Positions 34,168 through 44,663 of a DNA stretch of 64,000 nucleotides are shown here, piece after piece (the stretch's first letter is position 1; every line of letters starts with the position of its first letter). The notes under the pieces are model-generated. The model saw only the letters and a list, made by a program, of their open reading frames with translations. It was not told the origin of the DNA and ran no database searches. The translations under genes and the position numbers were made by a program. The stretch lies in the NCBI RefSeq assembly GCF_009827455.1, contig NZ_WTYZ01000001.1:496001-560000 (forward strand). The letters run 5' to 3'. This DNA is from Pontixanthobacter aestiaquae. Lineage in GTDB: Bacteria; Pseudomonadota; Alphaproteobacteria; Sphingomonadales; Sphingomonadaceae.

Positions 34168-35132
34168 AGGGAGTTCTCGTTCGCATTGTCTTGTTCGATC
34201 GCACGCGCGGCCGCCTCACCGGCGATATGGACGAAAGCGTCGTGCAATCCTGCCCGTTCGATGGACAGCGACTGTATTCCCGCATTGCCTTCAATCAGCG
34301 AACGGAGCAGGTCTTCAATGCCGCTGTCAGGGAGCGGGAAGGAGAAGAAATCTCCTTCCCGCCTGGTATCGGCTGGCAATGCCTCACGCCATTTCCCGTC
34401 GCGTTCGCGCGTTTCGAGCCGGACTTGTGCAGGGATACGGTCTCGTGCCGCTTCGACCGATCCGGCATAGGGGACTTTGCCGCCCGCGATGATCGCTACG
34501 CCTTCACAAAGCCGTTCTGCATGGTGAATGACGTGAGTCGAGAAGATTACTGTTGTGCCGTCATCGGCAAGTTCGCGGATCATCCGTTCGAGCTTGCCTT
34601 GGTTGATTGCATCGAGTCCGGAAAAAGGCTCATCGAGTATCACCAGCTTAGGGTGATGGACCAGCGTTCCGAGCAATTGAACCGTCTGCGCCATCCCTTT
34701 CGACAGCTGCCTGATCTGCTTGTTAGCAGCATGGTCGAGGTCGTGTTTCCTGAGCAATTCCAGTCCGCGCGCACGGCCCTGGTCGAGCGGCAATCCTCTC
34801 AGCGCGCCCATAAAGGCGATTGCCTCAATTGCTTTCATCGCCGGATATAGGCCGCGCTCTTCGGGCAGATATCCGACCAGCTTTGCAATCTCGTGCGGAC
34901 GATCATTGCCGAATATTTTCCGCACACCGGCATCAGGATCGATAATGCCCAGCAGCATCCGTAAAGTTGTGGTCTTGCCAGCGCCATTCGGGCCAAGGAT
35001 GCCGTAGATCGCGCCCTCGGGCACCAAAATATCGACACCATCAACTGCCAGTGTCCCGTCGAAGTTTTTAACCAAGCCGCGTGCCTCGATGGCTAGCGGG
35101 CGCGTATCGTTTGGCGGGCTGGTTTGATCCAT
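34164..35132 (-). CDS. ABC transporter ATP-binding protein
   Basis: The ATPase partner of the permease. Walker A GPNGAGKTTT, the signature LSKGM, Walker B LVILDEPFSGLD and the switch His in STHVIHHAE are all present; a C-terminal domain of about 80 residues follows the ATPase, as in DrrA/NatA-type exporters. ATG 35132 matches the usual family start; an upstream frame to 35201 would add 23 uncharacteristic residues. The next gene, queG, is divergent, about 110 bases away. Confidence 0.88.
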   Translation of the reverse strand: MDQTSPPNDTRPLAIEARGLVKNFDGTLAVDGVDILVPEGAIYGILGPNGAGKTTTLRMLLGIIDPDAGVRKIFGNDRPHEIAKLVGYLPEERGLYPAMKAIEAIAFMGALRGLPLDQGRARGLELLRKHDLDHAANKQIRQLSKGMAQTVQLLGTLVHHPKLVILDEPFSGLDAINQGKLERMIRELADDGTTVIFSTHVIHHAERLCEGVAIIAGGKVPYAGSVEAARDRIPAQVRLETRERDGKWREALPADTRREGDFFSFPLPDSGIEDLLRSLIEGNAGIQSLSIERAGLHDAFVHIAGEAAARAIEQDNANENSL

Positions 35133-35245
35133 AAAGGCGTCTGTCTCTTCATATCCACGCCCGTTGTGTTCGGGGTGCGTATCGCTTAGCGGCATGTGCA
35201 TGCGCGCCGGTTACGCGCTGCCTATGAACGGGAGTAACCCCAATC

Positions 35246-36313
35246 GTGGTTAACGCGCCAGTAATTGTTGGGCTTAAGGATCGTCTGATAGAAGAGGCGC
35301 GGCGCTTGGGCTTCGCCAGCGTGGGTTTCACCTCGGCTGAAGATGATCCCATTCGCGCAGAGCGGCTGCGCGAATGGCTGGATGCGGGCCATCACGGTTC
35401 GATGGAGTGGATGGCGGACCGTGCTGATGTGCGAAAGGGCCCGCAAAGCATGTGGCCCGAGGCGCAGAGCGTGATTGCGCTGGGTATGAGCTATGCGCCC
35501 GATGGCGATCCGCTGGCACTGGAGGAGTATCCCGAGAAAGCACGGATATCGGTTTATGCTCGCGGCCGTGATTATCACGATACGGTCAAAAAGGCGCTGA
35601 AGACCTTGGCAAGGTGGCTGGTGGCGGAGGCGAATACGCTTGGCGTCGAAGAGCCGCAGCTCAAGGTGTTCGTCGATACCGCGCCGGTAATGGAAAAGCC
35701 GCTGGGTGAGGCATCCGGGATCGGCTGGCAGGGCAAGCATAGCAATCTGGTCAGCGGCGAGCATGGTAGCTGGCTGTTCCTTGGTGCGATCTACACGACA
35801 GTTCCGTTTGCGCCGGATGAACCGCATGACGATCAATGCGGGTCATGCACTGCGTGCCATGATGCCTGTCCGACAGATGCTTTTCCGCAGCCCTATGTGG
35901 TCGATGCGCGGCGCTGCATTTCTTACCTGACGATCGAGCATAAAGGCCCAATCCCTGAGGAGTTCCGCAAACCGATCGGGAACCGCATCTACGGCTGCGA
36001 TGATTGTCTGGCCGTGTGCCCCTGGAATAAATTTGCAGATACAGCGGCGCGGCACAAAGCGTTCGTTGCGCGTGAGGAGTTAATTGCGCCCAACCTGGCG
36101 GATTTTCTCGTGCTGGATGATGCGGCGTTTCGAACGCTGTTTTCTGGCTCGCCGATTAAACGCATTGGGCGTGACCGGTTTGTAAGGAACTGTCTGATCG
36201 CTGCGGGCAATAGCAATGATCAGGCGCTAGTGCCGTTGGTTGAAGGGCTCGCAATAGACCCCGATCCAGTAGTTGCTGAGGCGGCTGGATGGGCGCTAGC
36301 TCAACTAAGCTAG
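35246..36313 (+). CDS. queG: Epoxyqueuosine reductase
   Basis: The last enzyme of queuosine synthesis, reducing epoxyqueuosine to queuosine in tRNA with cobalamin and two [4Fe-4S] clusters. The ferredoxin-like part shows [16 protein letters not shown] and [13 protein letters not shown], the eight cysteines of both clusters, and the cobalamin-binding region precedes it. Length 355 is normal. The start is GTG 35246; no better ATG exists. The stop overlaps the convergent CoA-transferase gene by 4 bases. Confidence 0.95.
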   Translation: MVNAPVIVGLKDRLIEEARRLGFASVGFTSAEDDPIRAERLREWLDAGHHGSMEWMADRADVRKGPQSMWPEAQSVIALGMSYAPDGDPLALEEYPEKARISVYARGRDYHDTVKKALKTLARWLVAEANTLGVEEPQLKVFVDTAPVMEKPLGEASGIGWQGKHSNLVSGEHGSWLFLGAIYTTVPFAPDEPHDDQCGSCTACHDACPTDAFPQPYVVDARRCISYLTIEHKGPIPEEFRKPIGNRIYGCDDCLAVCPWNKFADTAARHKAFVAREELIAPNLADFLVLDDAAFRTLFSGSPIKRIGRDRFVRNCLIAAGNSNDQALVPLVEGLAIDPDPVVAEAAGWALAQLS

Positions 36314-37458
36314 TCTTCGCTATGCTCGCCCAAATTGGGAGCATGACCCAGACGATCTGCCTTCCATCCGGAGAACCGTGACGGCTCGCGCGTTTGCCGG
36401 ATTTTCCCTTCGGTCGGATGCTGTGACGCCGTGAAGAAGCCGGTCGCGTCCAGATGTGGGTCATCGAGCATGTCATCTAGATCGCGCACTGCCATTGCCG
36501 GGATTTCGGCTTCGCGGAAGACGTCCAGCCATTCAGCGGTGGTGCGAGATGGAGCAAGTTCAGCGATTTTAGCATAGAGTTCTGGCAGGGCGGCGGTGAG
36601 CCCTTGGGGCGTAGAAAACCGTTCTTGTGCGGCGAATTCCGCGTCACCCATGAGGCCTATCACAAGCTGGAAATGGCCGGGCCGGTAAGGCACGATAGAG
36701 ATATAGCCATCCTTGGTCGGGAAGGGTTGGCGGTCCGGATCGATCTGCCGTGCGTAACCAGCCCCTGCATTGGGTGGATCGAATGTCAGGCCGGCCAAAT
36801 GCTCTTTCATTATAAAGCTGGTGAATGCCTCGAACATCGGCACTTCGACCACTTGCCCTTCATCGGTTCGCATCCGGTGGATCACCGCTGCCATTGCCGC
36901 ATAGGCTGCATGCAACCCCGCGACTTTATCCGCGATCAGCGAGGGAAGGTAGCGCGGCGCCGGATTGCCATCGACACGCGGCAGCAGGCTGGTGGCACCG
37001 CTCGCAGCCTGAATCACATCATCATAGGCTTGCAGTCCGTCATAGGGGCCGTCCGATCCGAAGCCGACGCAATGGACATAGATCAGCGCCGGATTAAGTG
37101 CACGCATCGCTTCCGCGCCAAAGCCCAGACGATCAATCGCTTCGCTGCGGACATTGTGAATGAAAATATCCGCTTCGGCGATCATGGTTTGCAACCGTTC
37201 GGCATCCGCTGCATCTTTCAGGTCGAGCAGAACCGATTTCTTGCCACGATTAAGCGCGATAAATCCCGGGCCCATGCCCTTCGTCTGCGCAGGCTTGCCG
37301 GCATAGCGGAAGAAGTCCCCGCCCGGTGCCTCGATTTTGGTTACCTCTGCGCCGAAATCGGCGAGAATTTGTGTGCAATAAGGGCCGAAGACGATGCTGG
37401 TCATATCGACCACTTTCAGCCCCGTCAGCATGGGCATTCCGTCATTTGGTGCGAACAT
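36310..37458 (-). CDS. CaiB/BaiF family CoA-transferase
   Basis: A family III CoA-transferase (382 residues), which moves CoA between carboxylic acids. The N-terminal [26 protein letters not shown] is the family signature (core: [16 protein letters not shown]), [11 protein letters not shown] binds CoA, and the catalytic Asp sits in [10 protein letters not shown]. It is related to alpha-methylacyl-CoA racemase, which cannot be excluded. The gene begins 3 bases after the ferredoxin-reductase stop and ends overlapping queG, so it is cotranscribed with the reductase. Confidence 0.88.
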   Translation of the reverse strand: MFAPNDGMPMLTGLKVVDMTSIVFGPYCTQILADFGAEVTKIEAPGGDFFRYAGKPAQTKGMGPGFIALNRGKKSVLLDLKDAADAERLQTMIAEADIFIHNVRSEAIDRLGFGAEAMRALNPALIYVHCVGFGSDGPYDGLQAYDDVIQAASGATSLLPRVDGNPAPRYLPSLIADKVAGLHAAYAAMAAVIHRMRTDEGQVVEVPMFEAFTSFIMKEHLAGLTFDPPNAGAGYARQIDPDRQPFPTKDGYISIVPYRPGHFQLVIGLMGDAEFAAQERFSTPQGLTAALPELYAKIAELAPSRTTAEWLDVFREAEIPAMAVRDLDDMLDDPHLDATGFFTASQHPTEGKIRQTREPSRFSGWKADRLGHAPNLGEHSED

Positions 37459-37461
37459 AGG

Positions 37462-38688
37462 TTAGAGCAGGCTTTTTAGAGGAATTTCCACATCGGCCAG
37501 CACATCCGGATCGGCTGTCAGCCGCGCATCCACCAGTTTACGTCCTTGCGCATAGTCCTTAACATTGTTGACGCAGTCCAACGCTATCAACCGCCCCTCT
37601 TTCAGATACAGAACAGAGAACTTGCGATCTACCGGATCCCCGCGCAGTATTGTTTGATCATAGCCGAGTGACAATCCAGCTGTTTGCAGGCGCAGATCAT
37701 ATTGGTTCGACCAGAACCACGGGAACGCGTGATAAGGCTGCTTGTCGCCCATGATCGATTTTGCGGTGGTGGTCGCCATATCATTGGCGTTCTGGACTGA
37801 CTCCACGCGGATAACTGCGCCGTCTGCATAAGCATTGGCATGCGCCGCACAGTCACCGATCGCGTGAATGTCATCGAGCGTTGTGCGGCAAAACTCGTCG
37901 ACATCGACACCATTTGATCCCGCTGCACCTGCCGCGATTAACGGGCCAACCGAAGGTACAATACCGATACCCACAACGACCATATCGGCAGGAATTTCCT
38001 CGCCGGTTGCGAGCTTCACAGCAGTTACTTTCCCGCCTTCGCCGACGATAGAATCGATCATCGCCTCCAGCCGGATATCGACGCCCTGCGCACGGTGCTC
38101 GTTCTGGTAGAATTCGGAAAGCTCTTCACCCGCAACCCGCGCCAATACGCGCGGTAATGCTTCCAGCAGCACAACATCGCGGCCCATCTTGCGCAGGACG
38201 GCGGCCGCCTCCAGCCCGATATATCCGCCGCCGACCACAACCGTGCGCTCAACGCCGCCTTCCAGCTCAGCCATCATCCGCTCTACATCGGTGTGATTGC
38301 GAACGGTGTGGATGCCGTCCAAGTCGCAGCCGCCACACGATAGGCGGCGCGCGTCTCCGCCGGTTGCCCAGATCATTTTGCGATAGGACATTGTGCTGTC
38401 GTCGCTCATCAGCACGGTTTTGCCGACTGGATCGACTTCAATCACCGCCTTGCCAAGCCGTACATCGACATTCTTGTCGTCCCAGAATTGCGGCGGGCGG
38501 ATATAAATCCGGTCGAACGGCTTATCGCCCGCCAGATATTCCTTCGACAAAGGCGGCCGCTCATAGGGATGAGTCCGTTCGCGTCCGATCATGGTGATCG
38601 AACCTTCGTGACCGTTCTGGCGAAGGGCAATCGCAGCTTGCGCCCCGCCATGCCCGGTGCCGACAATCAATACATCTGCATGATCCAT
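37462..38688 (-). CDS. Ferredoxin/rubredoxin reductase-like FAD oxidoreductase
   Basis: A 408-residue class I P450-partner type flavoprotein: FAD-binding [18 protein letters not shown] at the start, NADH-binding [16 protein letters not shown] in the middle and [14 protein letters not shown] near the end. Such enzymes pass electrons from NADH through a [2Fe-2S] ferredoxin to P450s and dioxygenases. It is the likely electron source of the P450s at 31487 and 62524, but this is by inference, since no ferredoxin lies in the window. It begins 38 bases after the glutamate dehydrogenase gene's stop on the same strand. Confidence 0.87.
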   Translation of the reverse strand: MDHADVLIVGTGHGGAQAAIALRQNGHEGSITMIGRERTHPYERPPLSKEYLAGDKPFDRIYIRPPQFWDDKNVDVRLGKAVIEVDPVGKTVLMSDDSTMSYRKMIWATGGDARRLSCGGCDLDGIHTVRNHTDVERMMAELEGGVERTVVVGGGYIGLEAAAVLRKMGRDVVLLEALPRVLARVAGEELSEFYQNEHRAQGVDIRLEAMIDSIVGEGGKVTAVKLATGEEIPADMVVVGIGIVPSVGPLIAAGAAGSNGVDVDEFCRTTLDDIHAIGDCAAHANAYADGAVIRVESVQNANDMATTTAKSIMGDKQPYHAFPWFWSNQYDLRLQTAGLSLGYDQTILRGDPVDRKFSVLYLKEGRLIALDCVNNVKDYAQGRKLVDARLTADPDVLADVEIPLKSLL

Positions 38689-38726
38689 GGCAGAGTGAAT
38701 TGGCGCAAATTACGCCATGGTCAACC

Positions 38727-41700
38727 CTATCTACCCAACAGATTCCTGGCTTGGCTTGCAATCTGAGCGAGCATTGCCGGAGCGACGATGCTCTGGACCT
38801 GTGCGCGGCGGATCATATTGCGGAATTGCCGTATGGCAGCCTCATGCTCGCCAGCCCAATTGGCCACTGCACCCAGCGGGTCTTTTTTCGCCCCTTTGCG
38901 GCGCGAGAGGCGGCGCAGGAAGTCGAGCCGCATTTGCTGGAAATCGCGCGCAAGCCCGGCCACCAACAGCCGTTCCCACACATCCGACGGATTGCTCATT
39001 GCTGCGGTGCCCTGTGCCCAATCGAGCCCAAGACGCTCGCCCAGATCGGTGAACGCGGCGGTAAGCGGGCGTGTCTTGATTTCAGCGGTGCGTGCCAGAG
39101 AAGCCAGCCCGACCGAGCCATCGAGATCATAGAGATGCGCGACTTCGGCCGCGATCGAGTCGGGCGCACCCGCAGCCATGAACTGCTCGCGTAGCTTGTC
39201 GGTCTGATGCCGGGTCTCTGCCGATAGCAGTCCTTCGGTTCCGCTCGATAATTCCACAACCCCTTTGTTCAGGGTTGCAATCATTTCCGACGGCATTTTG
39301 ACGCTTGCACCAGCGCGTATCAAATCGGCCATCTGGCTGCGCATAACGCCTGCAATGTGGCGGAACAGCAAAATCCGCGCGGTTTCCGGCATTTTTGTGT
39401 TTTCGAGTTTTGTCCACAGCGCTTCGACATTGAACAGTTCGATGGCCGAGATGAACGATGCGCATACATCGCCCAGTCCAACGCCCTCTTCCTCCGCCAA
39501 TTCGAACGGATGGATAATCCCCAACCGGTTGACGACCTTATTGGCGAGTGCAGTCGCGATGATTTCGCGGCGCAAACGGTGTCCTTCGATCTCTGCGCGA
39601 TATTTCTTGCGCATCGGGGTCGGGAAATATTCAATCAATGAATGAAGCAAGCTTGCATCATCGGGCAGAGTTGTTTTCTCGATCGCGTCTTGAAGCACCA
39701 GCTTGGTGGAGGACAGCAATACCGCCAGTTCGGGGCGGGTCAGGCCAACGCCGTCGCTTGCACGCCGTGTTAGCGCCTCGCCATCGGCAATGCCTTCGGT
39801 GCGGCGATCCAGCGCGCCGCGATCTTCCAATGCTTCGATCAGGCGCAGCTGTGATGCCATAGCGCCCGCACCGCCCGCTTCGGCAATCGACAGGGCCAGC
39901 GCCTGCAACCGATTGTCTTCGAGCACAAGGTCGGAGACTTCATCGGTCATCGAGGCCAGCAGTGTATTGCGCTTCTTCTCGGACAATTTGCCCGAGCGCC
40001 GCGCCGCTGCCAACGCGATCTTGATGTTGACCTCATTATCCGAGCAATCAACGCCGGCGGAATTGTCGATAAAGTCGGCATTAAGCCTGCCGCCATTCAG
40101 GGAAAATTCGATCCTTGCGGCTTGCGTCACGCCCAGATTTGCGCCTTCGCCGATCACTTTGGCGCGCACTTCGTTGGCATCCACACGAAGCGCATCATTC
40201 GCCGGGTCGCCGACCTGGACATTGTTCTCGGAAGAGCCTTTGATGTAGGTGCCGATACCGCCGAACCAGATCAGATCAACCGGCGCTTTCATGATCGCGG
40301 ATATCAAGACTTCTGGCTCAATCTCGCGCATTTCCAAACCGAGCGCTTTGGCAGCCGCCGCAGACAGTTTGATGATTTTGGAAGCGCGCGGATAGACACC
40401 GCCGCCTTTGGAAATCAGTTTGCTATTGTAATCTTCCCAGCTTGAACGGGGCAGATCGAACAGCCGTTTTCGCTCTTTCCAGCTTGCTGCCGCGTCCGGA
40501 TCGGGGTCGATGAAAATGTGCCGGTGATCGAAGGCGGCAATGATCTTGATGCTCTTCGACAGAAGCATGCCATTGCCGAACACGTCGCCCGACATATCGC
40601 CGCAACCGACCACACGCACCGGATCACTCTGGACATCGACGCCCATCTCAAGGAAGTGCCGCTGGACCGAGACCCAGGCGCCTTTGGCGGTGATGCCCAT
40701 CGCCTTGTGGTCGTAGCCGTTCGAACCGCCGCTCGCGAATGCATCGTCGAGCCAGAAATCGCGCGATTCCGCGATGCCATTGGCGATGTCGGAAAAGGTT
40801 GCAGTGCCTTTGTCTGCGGCAACCACGAAATACGGATCTTCGCCGTCGAGCGGGATGACCGCTTCGGGATGCACCACTTTGTCATCGACGATATTGTCAG
40901 TGATGGTTAGCAACGTGCGGATAAACACTTTATAGCTGGCCCGGCCTTCGGCGGCCCAACCGTCACGGTCGATCGTGGGCGAAGGAAGCTGTTTGGGATA
41001 GAACCCGCCTTTGGCCCCGGTCGGCACGATCACTGCGTTCTTGACGCGCTGTGCCTTCATCAGGCCGAGTACTTCGGTGCGGAAATCGTCGCGCCGGTCC
41101 GACCAGCGCAATCCGCCGCGCGCGACTGGACCTGCCCGCAAGTGAATGCCTTCAACGCGGGTCGAGTAGACAAAGATTTCGCGCCACGGCACGGGCTTTG
41201 GCAGATTAGGCACGAGATCGGACTGGATTTTGAACGCGAGCGCTTCCTCTGCTGCCGGTGCGAAGCAATTGGTCCGCAAAATCGCCTTGATCAGTGCATG
41301 ATAGAGGCGAAGTAGCCGGTCATCATTGATCGCTGCGACTTTGGATAGCCCTTGCTTGATCGCCGCTTCGGCGCTGGCAATGGCATCATCGCGCTTTCCG
41401 GAAAATTCCGGATCATGTGCAGCAGTGAAGCGTTCGATCAGCGCGCGTGTAACCGCTGGTGCGCCGCGTAGAGCATCGACTACGGTATAGATGGTGAAGC
41501 CCATTCCCGCCTGCCGCAGATACCGGTAAAATGCGCGGAGCCAATTGGCCTCACGCTCGGCCAGACCTGTGCCGACAACCAAACGGTTGAATGGATCATC
41601 CTCGGCATTTTCATTCAGAACAGATGCTATGGCCGCTTCGATTGCATCGGCGCGTTCGAGGATTGGTTCGACGGCAACTCCGGTGGGAAGAGCCAGAGTG

Positions 41701-43511
41701 AAATCGTGTATTGTTCCCAATTTGCCGTCATCCAGCGTGGTGGGAATTTCCGAAAGAACTTCAAAACCAAAATTCTCCAGCGCAGGCACCGCGTCGGATA
41801 GCGGCAAGACGCCTTCGTGCTCGTAGATTTTAAGGCGCAGGCAGTCGCTTGGATCGCCGTCGAGATGATAGAGACGGGCATCGCGCTGCGGTGTTTCACT
41901 TGCCGATGTCGCACTGTCTACCGTCAGTAAATGCCGCATCCGGCGGATATCGCGTGCGGCTTCGGCTGCGCCATATGTTGTACGATAGGACGCCGGGAAA
42001 ATATCGGCATAGCGCGCCGCAATCGCTGCGGCACGGCCAGAATCTTCCAGTTGGGAGAGTTCATGCTCAACCGCTTCGGACCAGCCGCGCAGCATGTTCT
42101 GCATGCGGTTTTCGATCGCGGCTTCGTCAAAAGATGCATCGCCGTCGCGGATATCAAGCACGAAGCGCAGCATCGCGAGATTGCCGCCTTCAACTTGAAG
42201 ACTCCAGTCGAGCAATTGGGCATTGGAACTGTTTTTCAGCAATGTCTGGATTTGCTCGCGAACCTGCGTGGACAGCATATCGCGAGGGAGCCAGACGAAT
42301 GCGAATAGGTGGCGGGATAGCGGTGCCTCGACAATCGCAAGACGCGGACGCGGGCGGTCGACAAGGCCCATCATGGCTGTCGCGACCCGCGCAATATCGG
42401 TATCGGAAAAGCCGATAATCAGATCATGAGGCAAAGCGGTTAGCGCGTGAACCAGAGCCTTACCGGCATGGCCGCTCGCATCGAAGCCGAACTTGTCCAT
42501 CAGACGGCGCATATGCGAGCGCAGGCTGGGAACTTCATCGGGCTTGGCAGCAAGGGCGGCGCTGGTCCAAACGCCCGCATGGACAGATAAAGCGACGACT
42601 TTGTCCTTCTCGACCATCGGCACGAGAAACAGATCGAGCGGCACCCGCCGGTGCACATTGGCAAGCTGGTTTGCCTTTATTATCAGTGGCACACGCTTGG
42701 TACGGTTTGCCGGATCATCGAACCATTTAAAGGCGCGGTCGTATGACTGGTCGGACAAAAGTTCCTTGGCGCTTTTGCGACAAATGCCGACCCGGTCTGC
42801 CTCGCTGCCATCGCGTTTGCGCGTGACATGACCGAGCTGGGTCAACATCCCCTTGTCGAGCCATTTGAGCAGAGCTGCGCCTTCTTGGTCGGCACCAAGC
42901 CCCAGAACATGGGCAGAATCGGCAATCATAAATTCGCGCAGCTTGGGCCAATCGCTCACGGCAGCGCGTACATCACCCAGAGTGACGCGCAGGACTTTCT
43001 CCAGATCGCGGCGCTTCTTGGCATCGATCCGCGTCGTCTCGATGTAGATCATCGATTCATGCGCTTCGTCTTTGGAAGATGTTTTGGCGATTGTCTGGAG
43101 TTCGCCAGCATCGTTGCGCGTTACCGCGACAACCGGATGAACAAGGCGGTCAATCGCAAGACCTTGCGCAGCAATTGTCGCTGCGATCGAGTCGACCAGA
43201 AACGGCATATCATCATTGACGATAGCGATCCGCATGAAGCGGTGCCCGTCGCTGGCCGAGGCCAGAGAGATGGAGGAAATCTTCGTCTCGCGCCGCGCAG
43301 CAGTATCGAGCAGAAATGCTGCCGCCTCGCGCAGTTTGTCCGCTTTAAATGGCGTGTCCCCCGGTAACAGCGACTCGCGCATCCGCTTGGTCAGAGCGTC
43401 AATCAGCTTTGTGTTTTCAGCCTTCCGGCGAACAGGTTTGGGGGCAGAATTGCGAGATTTGTCTTTGGGACTTTGGCCTTTGGGGGTCGGCCCGGTGGTT
43501 TTCGAACCCAT
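38727..43511 (-). CDS. gdhB: NAD-specific glutamate dehydrogenase, large (180-kDa) type
   Basis: The 1594-residue enzyme oxidises glutamate to 2-oxoglutarate and ammonium. The catalytic domain is in the middle (about residues 780-1200), with RGGLRWSDRRDDFRTEVLGL (core: GGLRWSDR) and VPTGAKGGF holding catalytic lysine and glycine residues, and GCGDMSGDVFGNGM typical of this subfamily. Long N- and C-terminal extensions, with ACT-like elements, are regulatory. The start at 43511 has a GGAG site. The N terminus is rich in Lys, Pro and Ser. The gene is convergent with none of its neighbours, and the reductase follows on the same strand. Confidence 0.95.
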   Translation of the reverse strand: MGSKTTGPTPKGQSPKDKSRNSAPKPVRRKAENTKLIDALTKRMRESLLPGDTPFKADKLREAAAFLLDTAARRETKISSISLASASDGHRFMRIAIVNDDMPFLVDSIAATIAAQGLAIDRLVHPVVAVTRNDAGELQTIAKTSSKDEAHESMIYIETTRIDAKKRRDLEKVLRVTLGDVRAAVSDWPKLREFMIADSAHVLGLGADQEGAALLKWLDKGMLTQLGHVTRKRDGSEADRVGICRKSAKELLSDQSYDRAFKWFDDPANRTKRVPLIIKANQLANVHRRVPLDLFLVPMVEKDKVVALSVHAGVWTSAALAAKPDEVPSLRSHMRRLMDKFGFDASGHAGKALVHALTALPHDLIIGFSDTDIARVATAMMGLVDRPRPRLAIVEAPLSRHLFAFVWLPRDMLSTQVREQIQTLLKNSSNAQLLDWSLQVEGGNLAMLRFVLDIRDGDASFDEAAIENRMQNMLRGWSEAVEHELSQLEDSGRAAAIAARYADIFPASYRTTYGAAEAARDIRRMRHLLTVDSATSASETPQRDARLYHLDGDPSDCLRLKIYEHEGVLPLSDAVPALENFGFEVLSEIPTTLDDGKLGTIHDFTLALPTGVAVEPILERADAIEAAIASVLNENAEDDPFNRLVVGTGLAEREANWLRAFYRYLRQAGMGFTIYTVVDALRGAPAVTRALIERFTAAHDPEFSGKRDDAIASAEAAIKQGLSKVAAINDDRLLRLYHALIKAILRTNCFAPAAEEALAFKIQSDLVPNLPKPVPWREIFVYSTRVEGIHLRAGPVARGGLRWSDRRDDFRTEVLGLMKAQRVKNAVIVPTGAKGGFYPKQLPSPTIDRDGWAAEGRASYKVFIRTLLTITDNIVDDKVVHPEAVIPLDGEDPYFVVAADKGTATFSDIANGIAESRDFWLDDAFASGGSNGYDHKAMGITAKGAWVSVQRHFLEMGVDVQSDPVRVVGCGDMSGDVFGNGMLLSKSIKIIAAFDHRHIFIDPDPDAAASWKERKRLFDLPRSSWEDYNSKLISKGGGVYPRASKIIKLSAAAAKALGLEMREIEPEVLISAIMKAPVDLIWFGGIGTYIKGSSENNVQVGDPANDALRVDANEVRAKVIGEGANLGVTQAARIEFSLNGGRLNADFIDNSAGVDCSDNEVNIKIALAAARRSGKLSEKKRNTLLASMTDEVSDLVLEDNRLQALALSIAEAGGAGAMASQLRLIEALEDRGALDRRTEGIADGEALTRRASDGVGLTRPELAVLLSSTKLVLQDAIEKTTLPDDASLLHSLIEYFPTPMRKKYRAEIEGHRLRREIIATALANKVVNRLGIIHPFELAEEEGVGLGDVCASFISAIELFNVEALWTKLENTKMPETARILLFRHIAGVMRSQMADLIRAGASVKMPSEMIATLNKGVVELSSGTEGLLSAETRHQTDKLREQFMAAGAPDSIAAEVAHLYDLDGSVGLASLARTAEIKTRPLTAAFTDLGERLGLDWAQGTAAMSNPSDVWERLLVAGLARDFQQMRLDFLRRLSRRKGAKKDPLGAVANWAGEHEAAIRQFRNMIRRAQVQSIVAPAMLAQIASQARNLLGR

Positions 43512-43679
43512 CCGTCAAGCTCCGTTGGGCGCGCAGCCCGGTTGGTATTGCTTCGCGCCGCATGTTTGCGGGCAGTGATGCGCGGCGGATAGGCCGATCG
43601 AGCGAGACCTGCAAGCGGCTCTTGCATAGGTTTGCAGAAAAGCTGTGACCCGCCAAGCCGTAGGGTCGGCTGCACGCCT

Positions 43680-44663
43680 TCAACAGCCAAGCGCGTCCAT
43701 GGTCAGTTCGAGCGAACGGATGCGGTCTTCCGGGTCAAATGTGGACCCCGCAATGATGATCTCGTCCGCCCGGGTTCGCTCGACAAATGCCTCGACACTG
43801 GTTTTCACGGCCGCCGGTGAGCCGATCGCACTGGCCTGTCCGATATGCGCCAGCATTGCTTGTGCTTGTGCGGGTAGTGAAGCGCGATAGCCTTCGATTG
43901 GCGGCGGGAGCTTGCCCGGACTACCGGTTCTCAAGCGCACGAAGGCCTGCAACTGAGACGTTGCGATCAACTCTGCCTGTTCGTCAGTATCGGCGGCAAT
44001 AACCGTCATCGCGGCCATTGCGTGAGGCTTGCCGAAAGCCTCCGATGGTTGAAAATCGCGCCGGTAGATTTCCAGCGCCGCATCGAGATGATCGGGCGCG
44101 AAATGCGAAGCGAACGCATAAGGCATACCCAGCTTCGCCGCGAGCTGCGCGCCGAACAGGCTTGATCCCAGCATCCACATTTCAACATCGGCACCGCGCC
44201 CCGGCGTAGCGGTCACAGGCAAGTCCATATCGCCCGTGAACAGCGCCCGCAATTCAGTCACATCCTGCGGGAAATATTCGGCGGCTTGGTTCAGGTTTTT
44301 GCGCAAGGCACGTTGCAATTCAGGGCCTGCTCCCGGAGCTCTGCCCAGCCCTAGGTCGACCCGTCCGGGGAACAATGCGGCGAGTGTGCCGAACTGCTCG
44401 GCGATCACAAACGGATTGTGATTGGGCAGCATGATCCCGCCCGATCCGATCCGGATTGTCGATGTCGCATTGCCGATATAGGCGAGCACGACCGATGCAG
44501 CGGCACCTGCGATACCTTCCATGGCGTGATGCTCGGCCACCCAATAACGGGCATAGCCGCAGCGTTCGGCGGCCTGTGCAAGGCTTGCCGCTGTCGCATA
44601 TGCTTCGGACAGTGTTCCGCCTTCGCGCACCGGCACAAGATCGAGGATGGAGAGCGGAATCAT
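43680..44663 (-). CDS. LLM-class flavin-dependent oxidoreductase (luciferase-like, MsnO8 type)
   Basis: A 327-residue flavin-dependent monooxygenase of the bacterial luciferase fold. LDLVPVREGGT and RYWVAEHHAMEGIAGAAASVVL (core: YWVAEHH) form the flavin-binding entrance, with GSGGIMLPNHNP as the next signature; DLGLGRAPG and the C-terminal IAGSTFDPEDR complete the barrel. It may use FMNH2 supplied by an unlinked reductase. The start overlaps the stop of the TPR gene by 4 bases, so both are co-expressed. Substrate unknown. Confidence 0.88.
   Translation of the reverse strand: MIPLSILDLVPVREGGTLSEAYATAASLAQAAERCGYARYWVAEHHAMEGIAGAAASVVLAYIGNATSTIRIGSGGIMLPNHNPFVIAEQFGTLAALFPGRVDLGLGRAPGAGPELQRALRKNLNQAAEYFPQDVTELRALFTGDMDLPVTATPGRGADVEMWMLGSSLFGAQLAAKLGMPYAFASHFAPDHLDAALEIYRRDFQPSEAFGKPHAMAAMTVIAADTDEQAELIATSQLQAFVRLRTGSPGKLPPPIEGYRASLPAQAQAMLAHIGQASAIGSPAAVKTSVEAFVERTRADEIIIAGSTFDPEDRIRSLELTMDALGC

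Noticed and set aside
36604-37479. 291-residue plus-strand frame across the CoA-transferase
   Set aside because: Antisense to the CaiB/BaiF gene, without domains.
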